IMG/VR virus record: IMGVR_UViG_3300048929_000531
Span: 1-25,597 of that record
Direction: 5' to 3' (one strand)
Length of the DNA stretch: 25,597 bases
Source: a virus
The notes under the pieces: generated by a model
Told to the model about the DNA's origin: nothing
Seen by the model: only the letters and a program-made list of their open reading frames with translations
Databases searched by the model: none
In this document: positions 1 to 6,817 of the stretch, piece by piece
Numbering within the stretch: position 1 is the stretch's first letter
How the letters are laid out: each line of letters opens with the position of its first letter
Position numbers and translations under genes: made by a program

Positions 1-358
1 CGGCTGATGATACGGTCAAGGATTCCGAGGGCTCGTTTGGGCCGCCGTTGCTCCCGTCAGTCATGCGCTCGATCGTCGAGCGCAGATCGTTCTCTTGCTG
101 CTCGAGCTGGCCGACATGGTTGCGCGAGACGCCGTGCAGCTCGTCGATGCGGTCGAGCACGGCGTCATAACGCTGGCCTGTCGTGGCGATATCGGCTTCC
201 TGTTTCCTGGCACGCGCCAGGCGGCCCTTGAGGCCGGCAAGCTCCATCGGTCGGCGGATTTCCATGTCGATAGCCTCCAACAGTTGCGGGTTGCGCTCGA
301 TCAGCTCGAGCCGCAGTTTCAGATGCGCGATGGCGACCAGCGCGGTGACGCGGTCCAT
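1..358 (-). CDS. Coiled-coil protein of the connector/tail region (3' end outside window)
   Basis: An open frame runs leftward from an ATG at 356-358 through position 1 without a stop, giving about 119 visible residues. It starts MDRVTALVAIAHLKLRL. Long stretches rich in Leu, Glu, Arg and Gln with no Pro (about residues 5-40 and 65-98) look like amphipathic helix or coiled coil. The C-terminal visible part becomes Ser/Asn/Gly rich. The start lies 5 nt after the stop of the upstream membrane-protein gene, so it belongs to the same late transcript. I do not recognise the family. Small helical proteins after the adaptor genes may be tail chaperone or scaffold-like proteins, but nothing here decides it. 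Confidence 0.6.
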   Translation of the reverse strand, partial: MDRVTALVAIAHLKLRLELIERNPQLLEAIDMEIRRPMELAGLKGRLARARKQEADIATTGQRYDAVLDRIDELHGVSRNHVGQLEQQENDLRSTIERMTDGSNGGPNEPSESLTVSSA

Positions 359-362
359 GCCG

Positions 363-527
363 TCATGCGTTCCAGAACATGTAGCCGGTCGCCGCCAGCC
401 AACCGAGCCAGGCGAAGCCGGCGCCGACGATCGCCACCGCGATCCAGAACAGCACCGGCGCGAAGAAATAGAGCAGCGCGAGGACGGCGAGCACCCCCGC
501 CCAGAAGCGCCACGTGCGCCAATCCAT
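363..527 (-). CDS. Small membrane protein, 54 aa
   Basis: The frame starts at ATG 525-527 and ends with TGA at 363-365. The product starts MDWRTWRFWAGVLAVLALL and is almost entirely hydrophobic and aromatic, with two probable membrane segments (about residues 9-22 and 24-48) and many Trp and Phe. It begins about 10 nt after the stop of the adaptor-like gene and ends 4 nt before the next gene, so it fits the tightly packed late operon. Size and hydrophobicity would fit a holin-like or other small phage membrane protein, but no family is recognised and no endolysin is next to it. The long open frame that overlaps it in another phase is a shadow. Confidence 0.55.
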   Translation of the reverse strand: MDWRTWRFWAGVLAVLALLYFFAPVLFWIAVAIVGAGFAWLGWLAATGYMFWNA

Positions 528-536
528 GGTCTGCCC

Positions 537-851
537 CTAGCCCGCCTTGACGCGCAGCTTGATCGCCTGCTCGATGGTGCGGCGCTTCAAGGTCTCGACG
601 CGGTTGACGATCTCGTAAGACCCGGCCGCGGCTCCGCTGGAGATCCATACCGTGGCCGTCGCAGCGGTGTTGCTGGCGCGATCGGCGACCAGGCCGGCCG
701 GCAGCGCGAAGGTCGATGAAGCGATGGCGTCGCCGCCATCGAGCCGCGCCGACCAATCCAGCGTGTAGTCGAGCACCAGATCGCTCGCGCTGGCGATCCA
801 GACCAGGCGCGCCGGGCGCCGCAGCAGCTTGACGATGCGGTCCGCCATCAC
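537..851 (-). CDS. Fiber-tail adaptor-like phage protein, 104 aa
   Basis: The product is probably a small virion protein with an Ig-like beta fold that sits at the head-tail or tail-fiber junction. The visible pattern is LDYTLDWSARLDGG near residues 26-39, a Ser/Thr/Ala-rich strand region with ALPAGLVAD, and a C-terminal part ISSGAAAGSYEIVNRV. This layout (Y.DW near the N-terminus, 'sSG.aG..YeivN.v' near the C-terminus) is what I associate with proteins annotated as phage fiber-tail adaptors. Its start overlaps the stop of the connector gene by 3 nt, which supports co-translation. Placement directly after the head-tail connector agrees with a joining role. Assignment is from pattern memory only. 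Confidence 0.55.
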   Translation of the reverse strand: MMADRIVKLLRRPARLVWIASASDLVLDYTLDWSARLDGGDAIASSTFALPAGLVADRASNTAATATVWISSGAAAGSYEIVNRVETLKRRTIEQAIKLRVKAG

Positions 852-1468
852 CAGGCCTCGTCGAGCAGCAGATCGCGGACCGCGTTCGGGATCAGCGTCT
901 CCATGTTCTGCGGCACGCCGAACGACTTGTCCCCGAGGCCGATCACGGAATCCCGTGTCAGCGTCAGGCTGTTCTCGCCCATGGTGTAGAGGTGGCGCAG
1001 CATCAGCAGGATGCTCGCCTTGACGTTGCCGGGGATGTCGGCTGGATCCTCATAGCCGGCATCGAAGCGGACCACGATCGGCTCGCTCGAGCCCGCGAAC
1101 ACCCGCGGCCAGAATTCGCCGAACTTCGGCAGCAGCCGGACGGTGTCCTTGTGCGTCTGCACCACGTAGCGCGCCGGGTCGAGCGTTTGCGGCGTCACGC
1201 TCTGCCAATCGATGTACTCGATGGAGGCGATGCCGTCCTTGAGCACTGGCGCGATCGGCACAGCCATGTCCTCGCGCCAGCGGGTCAGCACCCATTCCAT
1301 GGTCTGCAGCATGAACACCCGCTGCACCAGTGACTGGCAGAACTTTGTCGCCGCCGGAATCAACGCCTGGATGACAGTGTCCTGACACGAATCAGGGACA
1401 CGCAATTGCGCCTTGGCCTCGGCCAGCGTGACCGGATAGGCCGCCGGCGGAACGACGACGCGGAGCAT
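848..1468 (-). CDS. Phage head-tail connector protein (gp6/gp8-like), 206 aa
   Basis: The protein probably forms the adaptor ring between portal and tail. The N-terminus (VTLAEAKAQLRV, residues about 13-24, followed by a run ending LIPAATKFCQ) is the typical opening of the phage gp6-like/phiE125 gp8 connector family, which begins with a helix carrying 'eAK.hLRv..d.eD..i..li.aA...ce'. The middle repeats beta-rich phrases typical of the family (PVLKDGIASIEYID, then YVVQTHKDTVRLLP), and the C-terminal part has helices (KASILLMLRHLY). Length is normal for the family. In other HK97-like phages this gene follows the capsid gene closely; here the cargo block and a 62-aa gene lie between. Confidence 0.85.
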   Translation of the reverse strand: MLRVVVPPAAYPVTLAEAKAQLRVPDSCQDTVIQALIPAATKFCQSLVQRVFMLQTMEWVLTRWREDMAVPIAPVLKDGIASIEYIDWQSVTPQTLDPARYVVQTHKDTVRLLPKFGEFWPRVFAGSSEPIVVRFDAGYEDPADIPGNVKASILLMLRHLYTMGENSLTLTRDSVIGLGDKSFGVPQNMETLIPNAVRDLLLDEAW

Positions 1469-1497
1469 GTGGGATTACCTTGTGATCCTAGGAGAGA

Positions 1498-1686
1498 TCA
1501 GGCGAAGTGGAGGCTCGCAATGGCAAGCACCCAGCCGAGCGTCGCAACGCCGACAATAATCGGGCGACGCGTGCGCGCCAGCCAACGCGCGATGCGTTCA
1601 GCGCGCTGTCGACGCTTGCGCTCTTGCGGCCAATCCTCGCCATACCACGGCTTCGGCAGAGGCTTGTTCCAGTCCAGGACGCTCAT
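1498..1686 (-). CDS. Small single-pass membrane protein, 62 aa
   Basis: Starts at ATG 1684-1686 and ends 29 nt before the connector gene. The N-terminal half is polar and strongly basic (KPLPKPWYGEDWPQERKRR, then many Arg), and residues about 42-60 form one probable transmembrane helix (IIVGVATLGWVLAIAS). The positive charges before the helix suggest the N-terminus stays in the cytoplasm. It is co-directional with the late genes and lies just downstream of the cargo insert, so the insert edge is near its start codon. No family is recognised. It could be a phage protein of unknown role or part of the inserted block. Confidence 0.55.
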   Translation of the reverse strand: MSVLDWNKPLPKPWYGEDWPQERKRRQRAERIARWLARTRRPIIVGVATLGWVLAIASLHFA

Positions 1687-1722
1687 TGCTTTTGAATGCC
1701 CGTGAGGGAGTGGATAATTGCC

Positions 1723-1746
1723 GTCCGCTTATGACGCGCAGCGGAC
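1723..1746. terminator. Hairpin at the left edge of the cargo insert
   Basis: A perfect 7-bp inverted repeat GTCCGCT / AGCGGAC with a 10-nt spacer lies between the phosphorylase stop and the start of the 62-aa gene. It could end transcription of the phosphorylase. There is no T-run on the minus strand right after it, so it is a weak terminator candidate and could equally be a remnant of the insertion boundary. Confidence 0.35.
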
Positions 1747-1760
1747 ATTTGCGGGGTTCG

Positions 1761-2552
1761 CTACGGCGAGCCCTCGACCCCAGCAACTATCACCTCGAGT
1801 GCGGTCAAAGCTTCACGTGTTCCGTCCGCTTCACCTTTCTCGAAATCGTCACCGGTCTGCCCCATTGTGTTGGTGACATGAGCGAGGCAAAGGACGCGCA
1901 CTCGGGCGGTGTGGGCAAACGTGTACAGGGCTGCCGCTTCCATCTCCACTGCGAGGATGCCTTTATCCCTGGCCGCTTCGATCGCTTGCGGGGTCTCTCG
2001 AAAGGGCGCGTCCGTGGTCCAACTCGCTCCCACGACGCAGTGCAGGTCACTCTGTGAGAGAGCCGTCGCAGCCTTCTTTACGAGGGTTGGATCTGCTTCT
2101 GCGAACTCTGACGGTGGCGCATAGTGGTAGCTCGTTCCTTCATCTCGCAAGGAGCGGTCGATCACAACAAAGTAAGGAGGCTGACCAGCGGCGACAATCT
2201 GACCCGCCGATGTCAGGCTCACTAATAGCTGGCATCCGCTGGCAAACAGCTCCTCGGCTACAAGGACGGCGAAAGACGCGCCAACGACCCGGCCAACAAT
2301 CCCGACCTGACGGCCGCCAAGGTCGAAAACATCGAGTTCTGTGTGATAGCAGGGCCAGCCGGCGAATGGCCTTGCCGCGCCCGCTCGTCGCAAATGGCGC
2401 ACCAAATCACCATCGGGGTCCAAAATGCAGACGCTGGGCACATCCAGGGTATCGAGCCCCTTCTGTCGCCGTGCTTCACGAAGCAGAACTGCTGGAGCAA
2501 ACACCGACGGCATGGATGTGTGCTTATTGTCAAGGATGGGGGGAATTACCAT
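1761..2552 (-). CDS. Nucleoside phosphorylase family protein (PNP_UDP superfamily), 263 aa
   Basis: The product should cleave the glycosidic bond of a nucleoside, with phosphate (phosphorylase) or water (nucleosidase). Family signs in order, numbered from the chosen start: a glycine-containing strand IGIVGRVVGASFAVLVAE (about residues 80-97), LVSLTSAGQI (about 106-115), YFVVIDRSLRDEGTSYHY (about 122-139), then near the C-terminus GILAVEMEAAALYTFA, where VEMEAA is the signature that contacts the ribose. Substrate cannot be read from sequence; uridine, purine or methylthioadenosine/SAH-type substrates are all in this superfamily. The start MVIPPILDNK (ATG 2550-2552) was chosen because it opens the conserved region; MPSVFAP at 2513 is an alternative, and the frame stays open upstream to 2771. 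It is divergent to the methyltransferase with only 39 nt between starts. Confidence 0.78.
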   Translation of the reverse strand: MVIPPILDNKHTSMPSVFAPAVLLREARRQKGLDTLDVPSVCILDPDGDLVRHLRRAGAARPFAGWPCYHTELDVFDLGGRQVGIVGRVVGASFAVLVAEELFASGCQLLVSLTSAGQIVAAGQPPYFVVIDRSLRDEGTSYHYAPPSEFAEADPTLVKKAATALSQSDLHCVVGASWTTDAPFRETPQAIEAARDKGILAVEMEAAALYTFAHTARVRVLCLAHVTNTMGQTGDDFEKGEADGTREALTALEVIVAGVEGSP

Positions 2553-2591
2553 GTTTTTGCCAAAACCGCGCGTGGGTTGGAGGAGCAGGCT

Positions 2592-3215
2592 ATGAAGAGC
2601 GAGAGTCGTCAAGCCCATTGGGAAGAAGTCTACATCGAGAAGCGCGAGAACGAAGTAAGTTGGTTTCAGGAAAGTCCGGCGCCTTCGATCGAGTTGATTG
2701 CACAGGTCGATGCGACCCACGCTGGGGCTATCATCGACGTCGGCGGGGGTTCTTCGCGTCTGGTCGATCACCTCATTGATCGAGGCTTCGAGGATGTGAC
2801 CGTCCTCGATTTATCCGAGGCGGCGCTAGAGGCCACGAAAGGCCGCCTGAGGGACCGCGCTGCACAGGTTCATTGGATAGCCGCAGACGCAACAGTCTGG
2901 GAACCGCTGAAAGCGTACGATGTTTGGCATGATCGCGCGACGTTTCACTTCCTCACTGAGGAGCGTGACCGTGCTGCGTACGTCGCGCGCCTTGGACGAG
3001 CCTTGAAGGTCGGAGGGTACGCCATCATTGCGACCTTTGCACTCGATGGACCGGAACGATGTAGCGGCCTTCCCGTAGTGCGGTACGATGCCACGAGCCT
3101 TGGTGAGACCCTTGGGAGCGCGTTCCAACTCATTGAGACTCGGCGGCACGCTCATGCGACGCCTTGGGGTTCCAATCAATCGTTCCAATTCAGTGTGTTC
3201 CGGCGTCGCTCCTGA
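2592..3215 (+). CDS. Class I SAM-dependent methyltransferase, 207 aa
   Basis: Rossmann-fold methyltransferase that should transfer a methyl group from S-adenosylmethionine to a small molecule or metalloid. Seen in order: SRQAHWEEVY near the N-terminus, SAM motif I IIDVGGGSSRLVD at about residues 39-51, motif II VTVLDLSE at about 61-68, motif III-like HWIAADAT at about 88-95, motif IV-like YDVWHDRATFHFL, and LKVGGYAIIATF with the usual post-motif glycine. The start at 2592 is supported by a strong ribosome-binding site (GGAGGAG, 7 nt upstream). Its strand is opposite to all neighbouring phage genes, so late phage transcripts would run antisense through it. Proteins of this shape are often found near metal-resistance genes (memory, not searched). 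Substrate unknown. Confidence 0.82.
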   Translation: MKSESRQAHWEEVYIEKRENEVSWFQESPAPSIELIAQVDATHAGAIIDVGGGSSRLVDHLIDRGFEDVTVLDLSEAALEATKGRLRDRAAQVHWIAADATVWEPLKAYDVWHDRATFHFLTEERDRAAYVARLGRALKVGGYAIIATFALDGPERCSGLPVVRYDATSLGETLGSAFQLIETRRHAHATPWGSNQSFQFSVFRRRS

Positions 3216-3242
3216 GCGGCCAAGGGACAAGGGCGGCTCAAT

Positions 3243-3887
3243 CTATTTGGCGGCCGCCAATCGGCCAATGCGGAGTTCCTTACGGGCTTGGCGAACCACC
3301 ATTAGAGAGCCCTGGATCGCAAGTGCCGCCATGACCGCGGCGACAAATATATCGGGCCAGCCCGTGCCGGTTCCGAATACGCCCGCCGCTGCCAACAAGA
3401 CCGCGAGGTTTCCAAGCACATCGTTACGGGTGCAAATCCACGCGGATCGCATGTTAGAGTCACCATGACGGTACGCCCAAAGCAAAAAAAATGATGCTGC
3501 GTTGGCAGCTAAAGCTGCAGCTCCAACCGTGCCCATCGCAAATGCGCTTGGAATCGTTCCATGGAACGAATGCCACACAACTGTTGCGACAACCCAAACG
3601 CCGAAGGCCGCCATCGTCGCCCCCTTCGCAAGGGCAGCAACAGCACGGTAGCGCAGTGCCATCCCGACTACGAGCAGGCTTATGGCATAGTTGGCAGCGT
3701 CACCTAGAAAATCGAGCGAGTCCGCTTGTAGCGAAGCCGATCCGGCCACAAGACCCGCAATAACCTCAGCCGCAAACATTGCGGCATTGATCGCCAACAC
3801 AGCCCAGAGAACCCGGCGATAAGCCGCGTCCCTTTTTTTGTTTCCGCCCAGATCGAGGGCCGGCGGAGCGCAACAGCAATCGTTCAT
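3243..3887 (-). CDS. Short CDF-type cation transporter, 214 aa
   Basis: Predicted inner-membrane metal-ion exporter of the cation diffusion facilitator type. There are about six hydrophobic segments starting at residue about 25 (WAVLAINAAMFAAEVIAGL). The metal-site region in TM2 reads LQADSLDFLGDA, giving a D-xxx-D pair where CDF proteins have H/D-xxx-D, and TM5 carries WICTRNDVLGNLAV in place of HxxxD. The usual cytoplasmic C-terminal ferredoxin-like domain is missing; the protein ends with a basic tail. The N-terminus MNDCCCAPP has a Cys triplet that could take up soft metals. The start at 3885-3887 was chosen since upstream open sequence to 4823 is antisense to the decoration and capsid genes. 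Convergent with the methyltransferase, 27 nt apart. Confidence 0.82.
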   Translation of the reverse strand: MNDCCCAPPALDLGGNKKRDAAYRRVLWAVLAINAAMFAAEVIAGLVAGSASLQADSLDFLGDAANYAISLLVVGMALRYRAVAALAKGATMAAFGVWVVATVVWHSFHGTIPSAFAMGTVGAAALAANAASFFLLWAYRHGDSNMRSAWICTRNDVLGNLAVLLAAAGVFGTGTGWPDIFVAAVMAALAIQGSLMVVRQARKELRIGRLAAAK

Positions 3888-3972
3888 GAGCCGAAGATAA
3901 GATGAATCGCCGCCAATCGCTAGTCGTCTCCTCTTGGCCCATTGCGGACCCGGCGCCCGCATCGCCTGGACG

Positions 3973-4001
3973 CGCGCGCCCCGGACATGCCGAGGCGCGC
4001 G
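3973..4001. terminator. GC-rich hairpin after the decoration-like gene
   Basis: Perfect 8-bp inverted repeat CGCGCGCC / GGCGCGCG with a 13-nt spacer, starting 6 nt past the stop of the decoration-like gene in its reading direction. There is no T-run, so if it ends transcription it does so weakly. It marks the last phage-like sequence before the cargo insert. Confidence 0.4.
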
Positions 4002-4006
4002 AGTGA

Positions 4007-4459
4007 TCAGCCGACGATCTCGTCGACCGTGGTGGCGCCGTTGTCGCTGGCGAAGTCGTAGCGCGGATCGAAGCCGAGCACGACGCCGCCGATCAGGCAG
4101 GCCGCGGTCGCCGGCGTCATCGACAGACGGAAGAACTTGAAGCCGCCATTGAAGTCGAGATCTTCCTGCTTGAGGTTGATCAGGACCTGCTTGTTGTCGT
4201 CGGTGCCGGCTTTCGTCAGCTGGGTGATGGCGCGGCCGGCGACATCCTTGACGCCGGCGCCGGCGTTGCTGGTGGCCTGCTCGAGCTTGGCGTCGACCGT
4301 GGCCGAGGCGCCGAGCGCACCGACCATCAGCACCGCCATGTAGTTGTGGAACAGGGTCGCGTCGATCCAGCCCGAGGACTGCACCGCGGCGGCCGACTGC
4401 GGAGCGATGGTGCCGACGACGCTGACGCGCTGCGACGGCTTGAGAGCAATTCCAGACAT
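4007..4459 (-). CDS. Probable head decoration-like protein, 150 aa
   Basis: This gene directly follows the major capsid gene, the usual place for a head decoration or stabilisation protein. The sequence is Ala/Gly/Val/Thr rich and low in Cys, typical of a small virion protein: MSGIALKPSQRVSVVG at the start, a middle Ala-rich stretch (LMVGALGASATVDAK), then DLDFNGGFKFFRLSMTP and FDPRYDFASDNGATTVDE near the end. I do not recognise the exact family, so the role is inferred from position and composition. A ribosome-binding site-like AGGGA lies about 10 nt before the ATG at 4457-4459. Its upstream spacer (4460-4539) has a hairpin. Confidence 0.6.
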   Translation of the reverse strand: MSGIALKPSQRVSVVGTIAPQSAAAVQSSGWIDATLFHNYMAVLMVGALGASATVDAKLEQATSNAGAGVKDVAGRAITQLTKAGTDDNKQVLINLKQEDLDFNGGFKFFRLSMTPATAACLIGGVVLGFDPRYDFASDNGATTVDEIVG

Positions 4460-4507
4460 GCTGTTTCCCTATGATCTGGAGGAGTGAACGGGTGAAGGCA
4501 GAGGCGA

Positions 4508-4530
4508 CGCGCGGCCGCAGGGACCGCGCG
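4508..4530. other. Hairpin between capsid and decoration-like genes
   Basis: Inverted repeat CGCGCGG / CCGCGCG (7 bp, 9-nt loop) in the 80-nt spacer after the capsid stop. On the minus strand it is not followed by a T-run. It may tune the capsid-to-decoration mRNA ratio by pausing or protecting the capsid mRNA 3' end. Function is not proven. Confidence 0.35.
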
Positions 4531-4539
4531 CTATTGCGG

Positions 4540-5850
4540 TCAGCGCGCCTCGAGGGCGACGAAATGCGACTTGGTGTTGGGGCCCTTGGCCGGCGAAACC
4601 GGCTTCGACAGATAGGGCTGGCCGCCAAGGCGAAAGATCCAGCGGAACGCCTGGATGTTGTAGTCGAAGAACAGATGGATCGACGATGCGAAGTCGATGC
4701 CACCGCCGGCCTTGGTCGCCAGCGCGTAGCCAGAGAGGTCGACGGCGATGATGTCGCCGACATCGCCGAGCGTGGCGCAGTGCTCGTTGAATGACAACGA
4801 GCGTCCGAGGAAGATCCCGCCATCCGGCGCGCCCTGAATGGGCTGATTGAATGGCAGCCAGGCCGGAACGTTGCCGATGGTGAGCTGGCCGAGCTGCGGC
4901 AGCGTATCGGAGTTGGCGAGCCACATCGGACGGCCGCCCATGCGCAACAGCCGGGAATACATCTTCAGCACGTTCGGCACCGTAATGGTGTCGGCGGCCT
5001 GGCCGCTTTCCTTGGCTACCGTGACCAACGCCGACGAGTTCATGAAGCCGAGCGGCTTGCCGTTGCCGTCGCCGGTCACGACCGCCTCGAAGGCCTTCCA
5101 GCGGATGGCATTGGCGGCCTGGACGGTGATGCGGTTCTGCAGCCGCGGCGCGTCGTCGAGCACCTCCTGCGTCGCCAGCACAAAGGCGTAGAGCTCATGG
5201 AGCTGCATCATGGTCGGCGTGATCGCGGCCTTGGTGGCAACCATCTGGGTGCCTTCCGAACGCCAGTAGGCCTGCACGCCGGCGGCGCCCCAGGGCGTGG
5301 TCTCATCCTTGGCGATGCCGACCGAATTGCCGCTGGTCGGCTCCGGGTTGCAGAAGCCGAGCAGGTTGCCGTCATCGAACACCAGCGCCCAGATCTGCTC
5401 GCGGAATTCGGTCGGCACCAGGATGCCCTCGCCCGAGGTGCCCTGGTTCTGCTGGAAGCCGGACGGCGCGGCGCCGAGGCGCGGATCCTGAATGCCGCTC
5501 ACCTGGAAATTCCGGACCGACACCGCGAATTCGGCGAGGTTGTGAAAGCCGCCGGTGCGCTCCGGATTGAGATCGTTGACAACGGTGGCGCGCGCCGGTC
5601 CGCCGAGCGAGGTGGTGCCGAACAGCGCGGCGCGACGGATGGACTTCTCCTCCGCGGAGATTTCCTTGTCGAGATCGGCAACTTCCTTCTCGAGCGCATC
5701 GACCTGCGCCTCGAGCGTGGTGATCTGCCCCTTCTCGGCATCGGTCGCATCCGCCTTCACGAGCAGCGCATTGAGCTGATCGAGCGCAGTCTTGCCGGCC
5801 TTCGCCCTGTCGGCGCGGGCCTGGCGCAGCTTCTTGAGATCCTTCTTCAT
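4540..5850 (-). CDS. Phage major capsid protein, HK97 family, 436 aa
   Basis: Forms the icosahedral shell. Residues about 1-75 are a charged coiled coil (MKKDLKKLRQARADRAK through LEAQVDALEKEVADLDKEI) that matches the delta/scaffold domain of HK97-type capsid proteins, normally removed by the prohead protease. The rest shows family features: EGILVPTEFREQIWALV at about residues 140-156, SEGTQMVATKAAITPTMMQLHELYAFV in the core (long helix before it is the usual A-domain start), GDGNGKPLGFMNS near the middle, and IIAVDLSGYALATKAGG followed by FRWIFRLGGQPYL near the C-terminus. Ribosome-binding site AGAGGG sits 7 nt before the ATG. Downstream of the protease gene, as expected. Confidence 0.95.
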   Translation of the reverse strand: MKKDLKKLRQARADRAKAGKTALDQLNALLVKADATDAEKGQITTLEAQVDALEKEVADLDKEISAEEKSIRRAALFGTTSLGGPARATVVNDLNPERTGGFHNLAEFAVSVRNFQVSGIQDPRLGAAPSGFQQNQGTSGEGILVPTEFREQIWALVFDDGNLLGFCNPEPTSGNSVGIAKDETTPWGAAGVQAYWRSEGTQMVATKAAITPTMMQLHELYAFVLATQEVLDDAPRLQNRITVQAANAIRWKAFEAVVTGDGNGKPLGFMNSSALVTVAKESGQAADTITVPNVLKMYSRLLRMGGRPMWLANSDTLPQLGQLTIGNVPAWLPFNQPIQGAPDGGIFLGRSLSFNEHCATLGDVGDIIAVDLSGYALATKAGGGIDFASSIHLFFDYNIQAFRWIFRLGGQPYLSKPVSPAKGPNTKSHFVALEAR

Positions 5851-5870
5851 GGATACCCTCTGTTGATGTT

Positions 5871-5912
5871 CGCCCGGACGGAAAACGAGCCCTTGTTCCC
5901 GCTGTCCGGGCG
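5871..5912. other. Long-range hairpin in the protease-capsid spacer
   Basis: Perfect 9-bp inverted repeat CGCCCGGAC / GTCCGGGCG separated by 24 nt, lying between the protease stop (5954) and the capsid start (5850), about 20 nt upstream of the capsid ribosome-binding site. Such a structure can act as a processing or pausing site that separates low-level upstream mRNA from highly expressed capsid mRNA. This role is inferred. Confidence 0.45.
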
Positions 5913-5953
5913 GACGCGGGTTGGAGCGACTGAGAAAGGAAAAAAGGCGCCGG

Positions 5954-6817
5954 CTACTCGAAAGCCAGCGCGGAGCGGCGGCGCGTGGTGCGCGCTGCGG
6001 AAACCATCTTCTGCGTCAGCCCCGCGATGACCTCGTCGAGCGTGGCGACGCGATCGGCCATGCCGCGGGCGACCGCCTCGCGCGCGCCGAATACGCGGCC
6101 CTGGCCGAAGTCTTCCTTGACCTTGGCCTGCGTCACGCCGCGGCCCGCGGCGACGGCCTTGATGAAATCGGCGCCGGCGTCATTGGCGCGCGCCTGCAGG
6201 AACGCCCCCGCCTCATCCGACAGCGGCGCGAATGGATGGGCCTCATTCTTGTTCGGCGACTGCTCGGAGCGGATCATCGTCATCTTGATCCCCCATTGCT
6301 CGAGCATGCCTGAGACGTCCTGATGCATGATCATGGCGCCGATCGAGCCGACATCGGCCGAAGGCGCCATCACGAATTCGCTGGCCTGCGAGCCCAGCCA
6401 GTACGCCGCCGAGGCGGCGAGCGTGTTGGCGATGGCGATGACCGGCTTTTGCGCGGCCGCAGCCTTGACCTCGTTGGCGGCCTCGACAGTGCCGGCGACC
6501 GTGCCGCCGGGGCTGTCGATGTCGAGCACGATGGCCGCAACATCGGCATCATTGGCCGCGCGCCGCACGAAGCCGCCGAAAGCCGAGAGGCTGGTGCCGA
6601 ACCAGCTGCCGCGCGGCGTCAGCGCGCCATAGGCCGGGATCACAGCCACCTTCGCGGCGCGGCCGGCATCGGCCACGGCCGCGCTGCGGATCGCATTGGC
6701 CTCGGCGCGCGCCAGGCAATCGCCGAGCGCCGAGATCTCGATCGCAACGACGGGATCGATGGCGGCGATCTGCTGAATGGCCTGGCGCAATTCCGGCGGC
6801 TTGTCAGTCATCGGCAT
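5954..6817 (-). CDS. Prohead maturation protease, S49/SppA-like, 287 aa
   Basis: Serine protease of the ClpP-fold S49 family that should cleave the scaffold domain from the capsid protein during head maturation. Visible family features: IVLDIDSPGGTVAGT (about residues 96-110, oxyanion-hole DSPGG), the catalytic Ser in LAASAAYWLG at about residue 136, then SADVGSIGAM (about 153-162), where S49 proteins have a conserved SIG element. The S49 family also uses a Lys, which I could not place with certainty. The start at 6815-6817 is chosen because GAGGAGG lies 6 nt upstream; ATG at 6811 is the alternative. It overlaps the end of the portal gene by 14 nt. Order portal-protease-capsid is classical. 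Confidence 0.92.
   Translation of the reverse strand: MPMTDKPPELRQAIQQIAAIDPVVAIEISALGDCLARAEANAIRSAAVADAGRAAKVAVIPAYGALTPRGSWFGTSLSAFGGFVRRAANDADVAAIVLDIDSPGGTVAGTVEAANEVKAAAAQKPVIAIANTLAASAAYWLGSQASEFVMAPSADVGSIGAMIMHQDVSGMLEQWGIKMTMIRSEQSPNKNEAHPFAPLSDEAGAFLQARANDAGADFIKAVAAGRGVTQAKVKEDFGQGRVFGAREAVARGMADRVATLDEVIAGLTQKMVSAARTTRRRSALAFE

Larger units (their letters stand above)
1690..3972. other. Moron-like cargo insert in the head-gene operon
   Basis: Three genes with no phage-structural role sit between the decoration-like gene (ends 4007) and the connector region. They differ from the phage genes in having visibly lower GC (line 2641-2700 counts to 31 of 60 G/C), more varied codon use and spaced rather than overlapping genes. 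The order is phosphorylase (minus), methyltransferase (plus), cation transporter (minus). Hairpins lie close to both proposed edges (1723-1746 and 3973-4001). No transposase, terminal inverted repeat or clear target-site duplication was found. Edges are approximate. Cargo of this kind inside late phage operons is known as a moron; its exact origin here is inference. Confidence 0.65.

Noticed and set aside
2054-2779. 241-aa plus-strand open frame
   Set aside because: Antisense to the phosphorylase, basic low-complexity product; no ribosome-binding site.
3888-4823. Long N-terminal extension of the cation transporter frame
   Set aside because: It is antisense-phase sequence of the decoration and capsid genes, low complexity and Arg/Ser rich. 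The real start is MNDCCCAPP at 3887.
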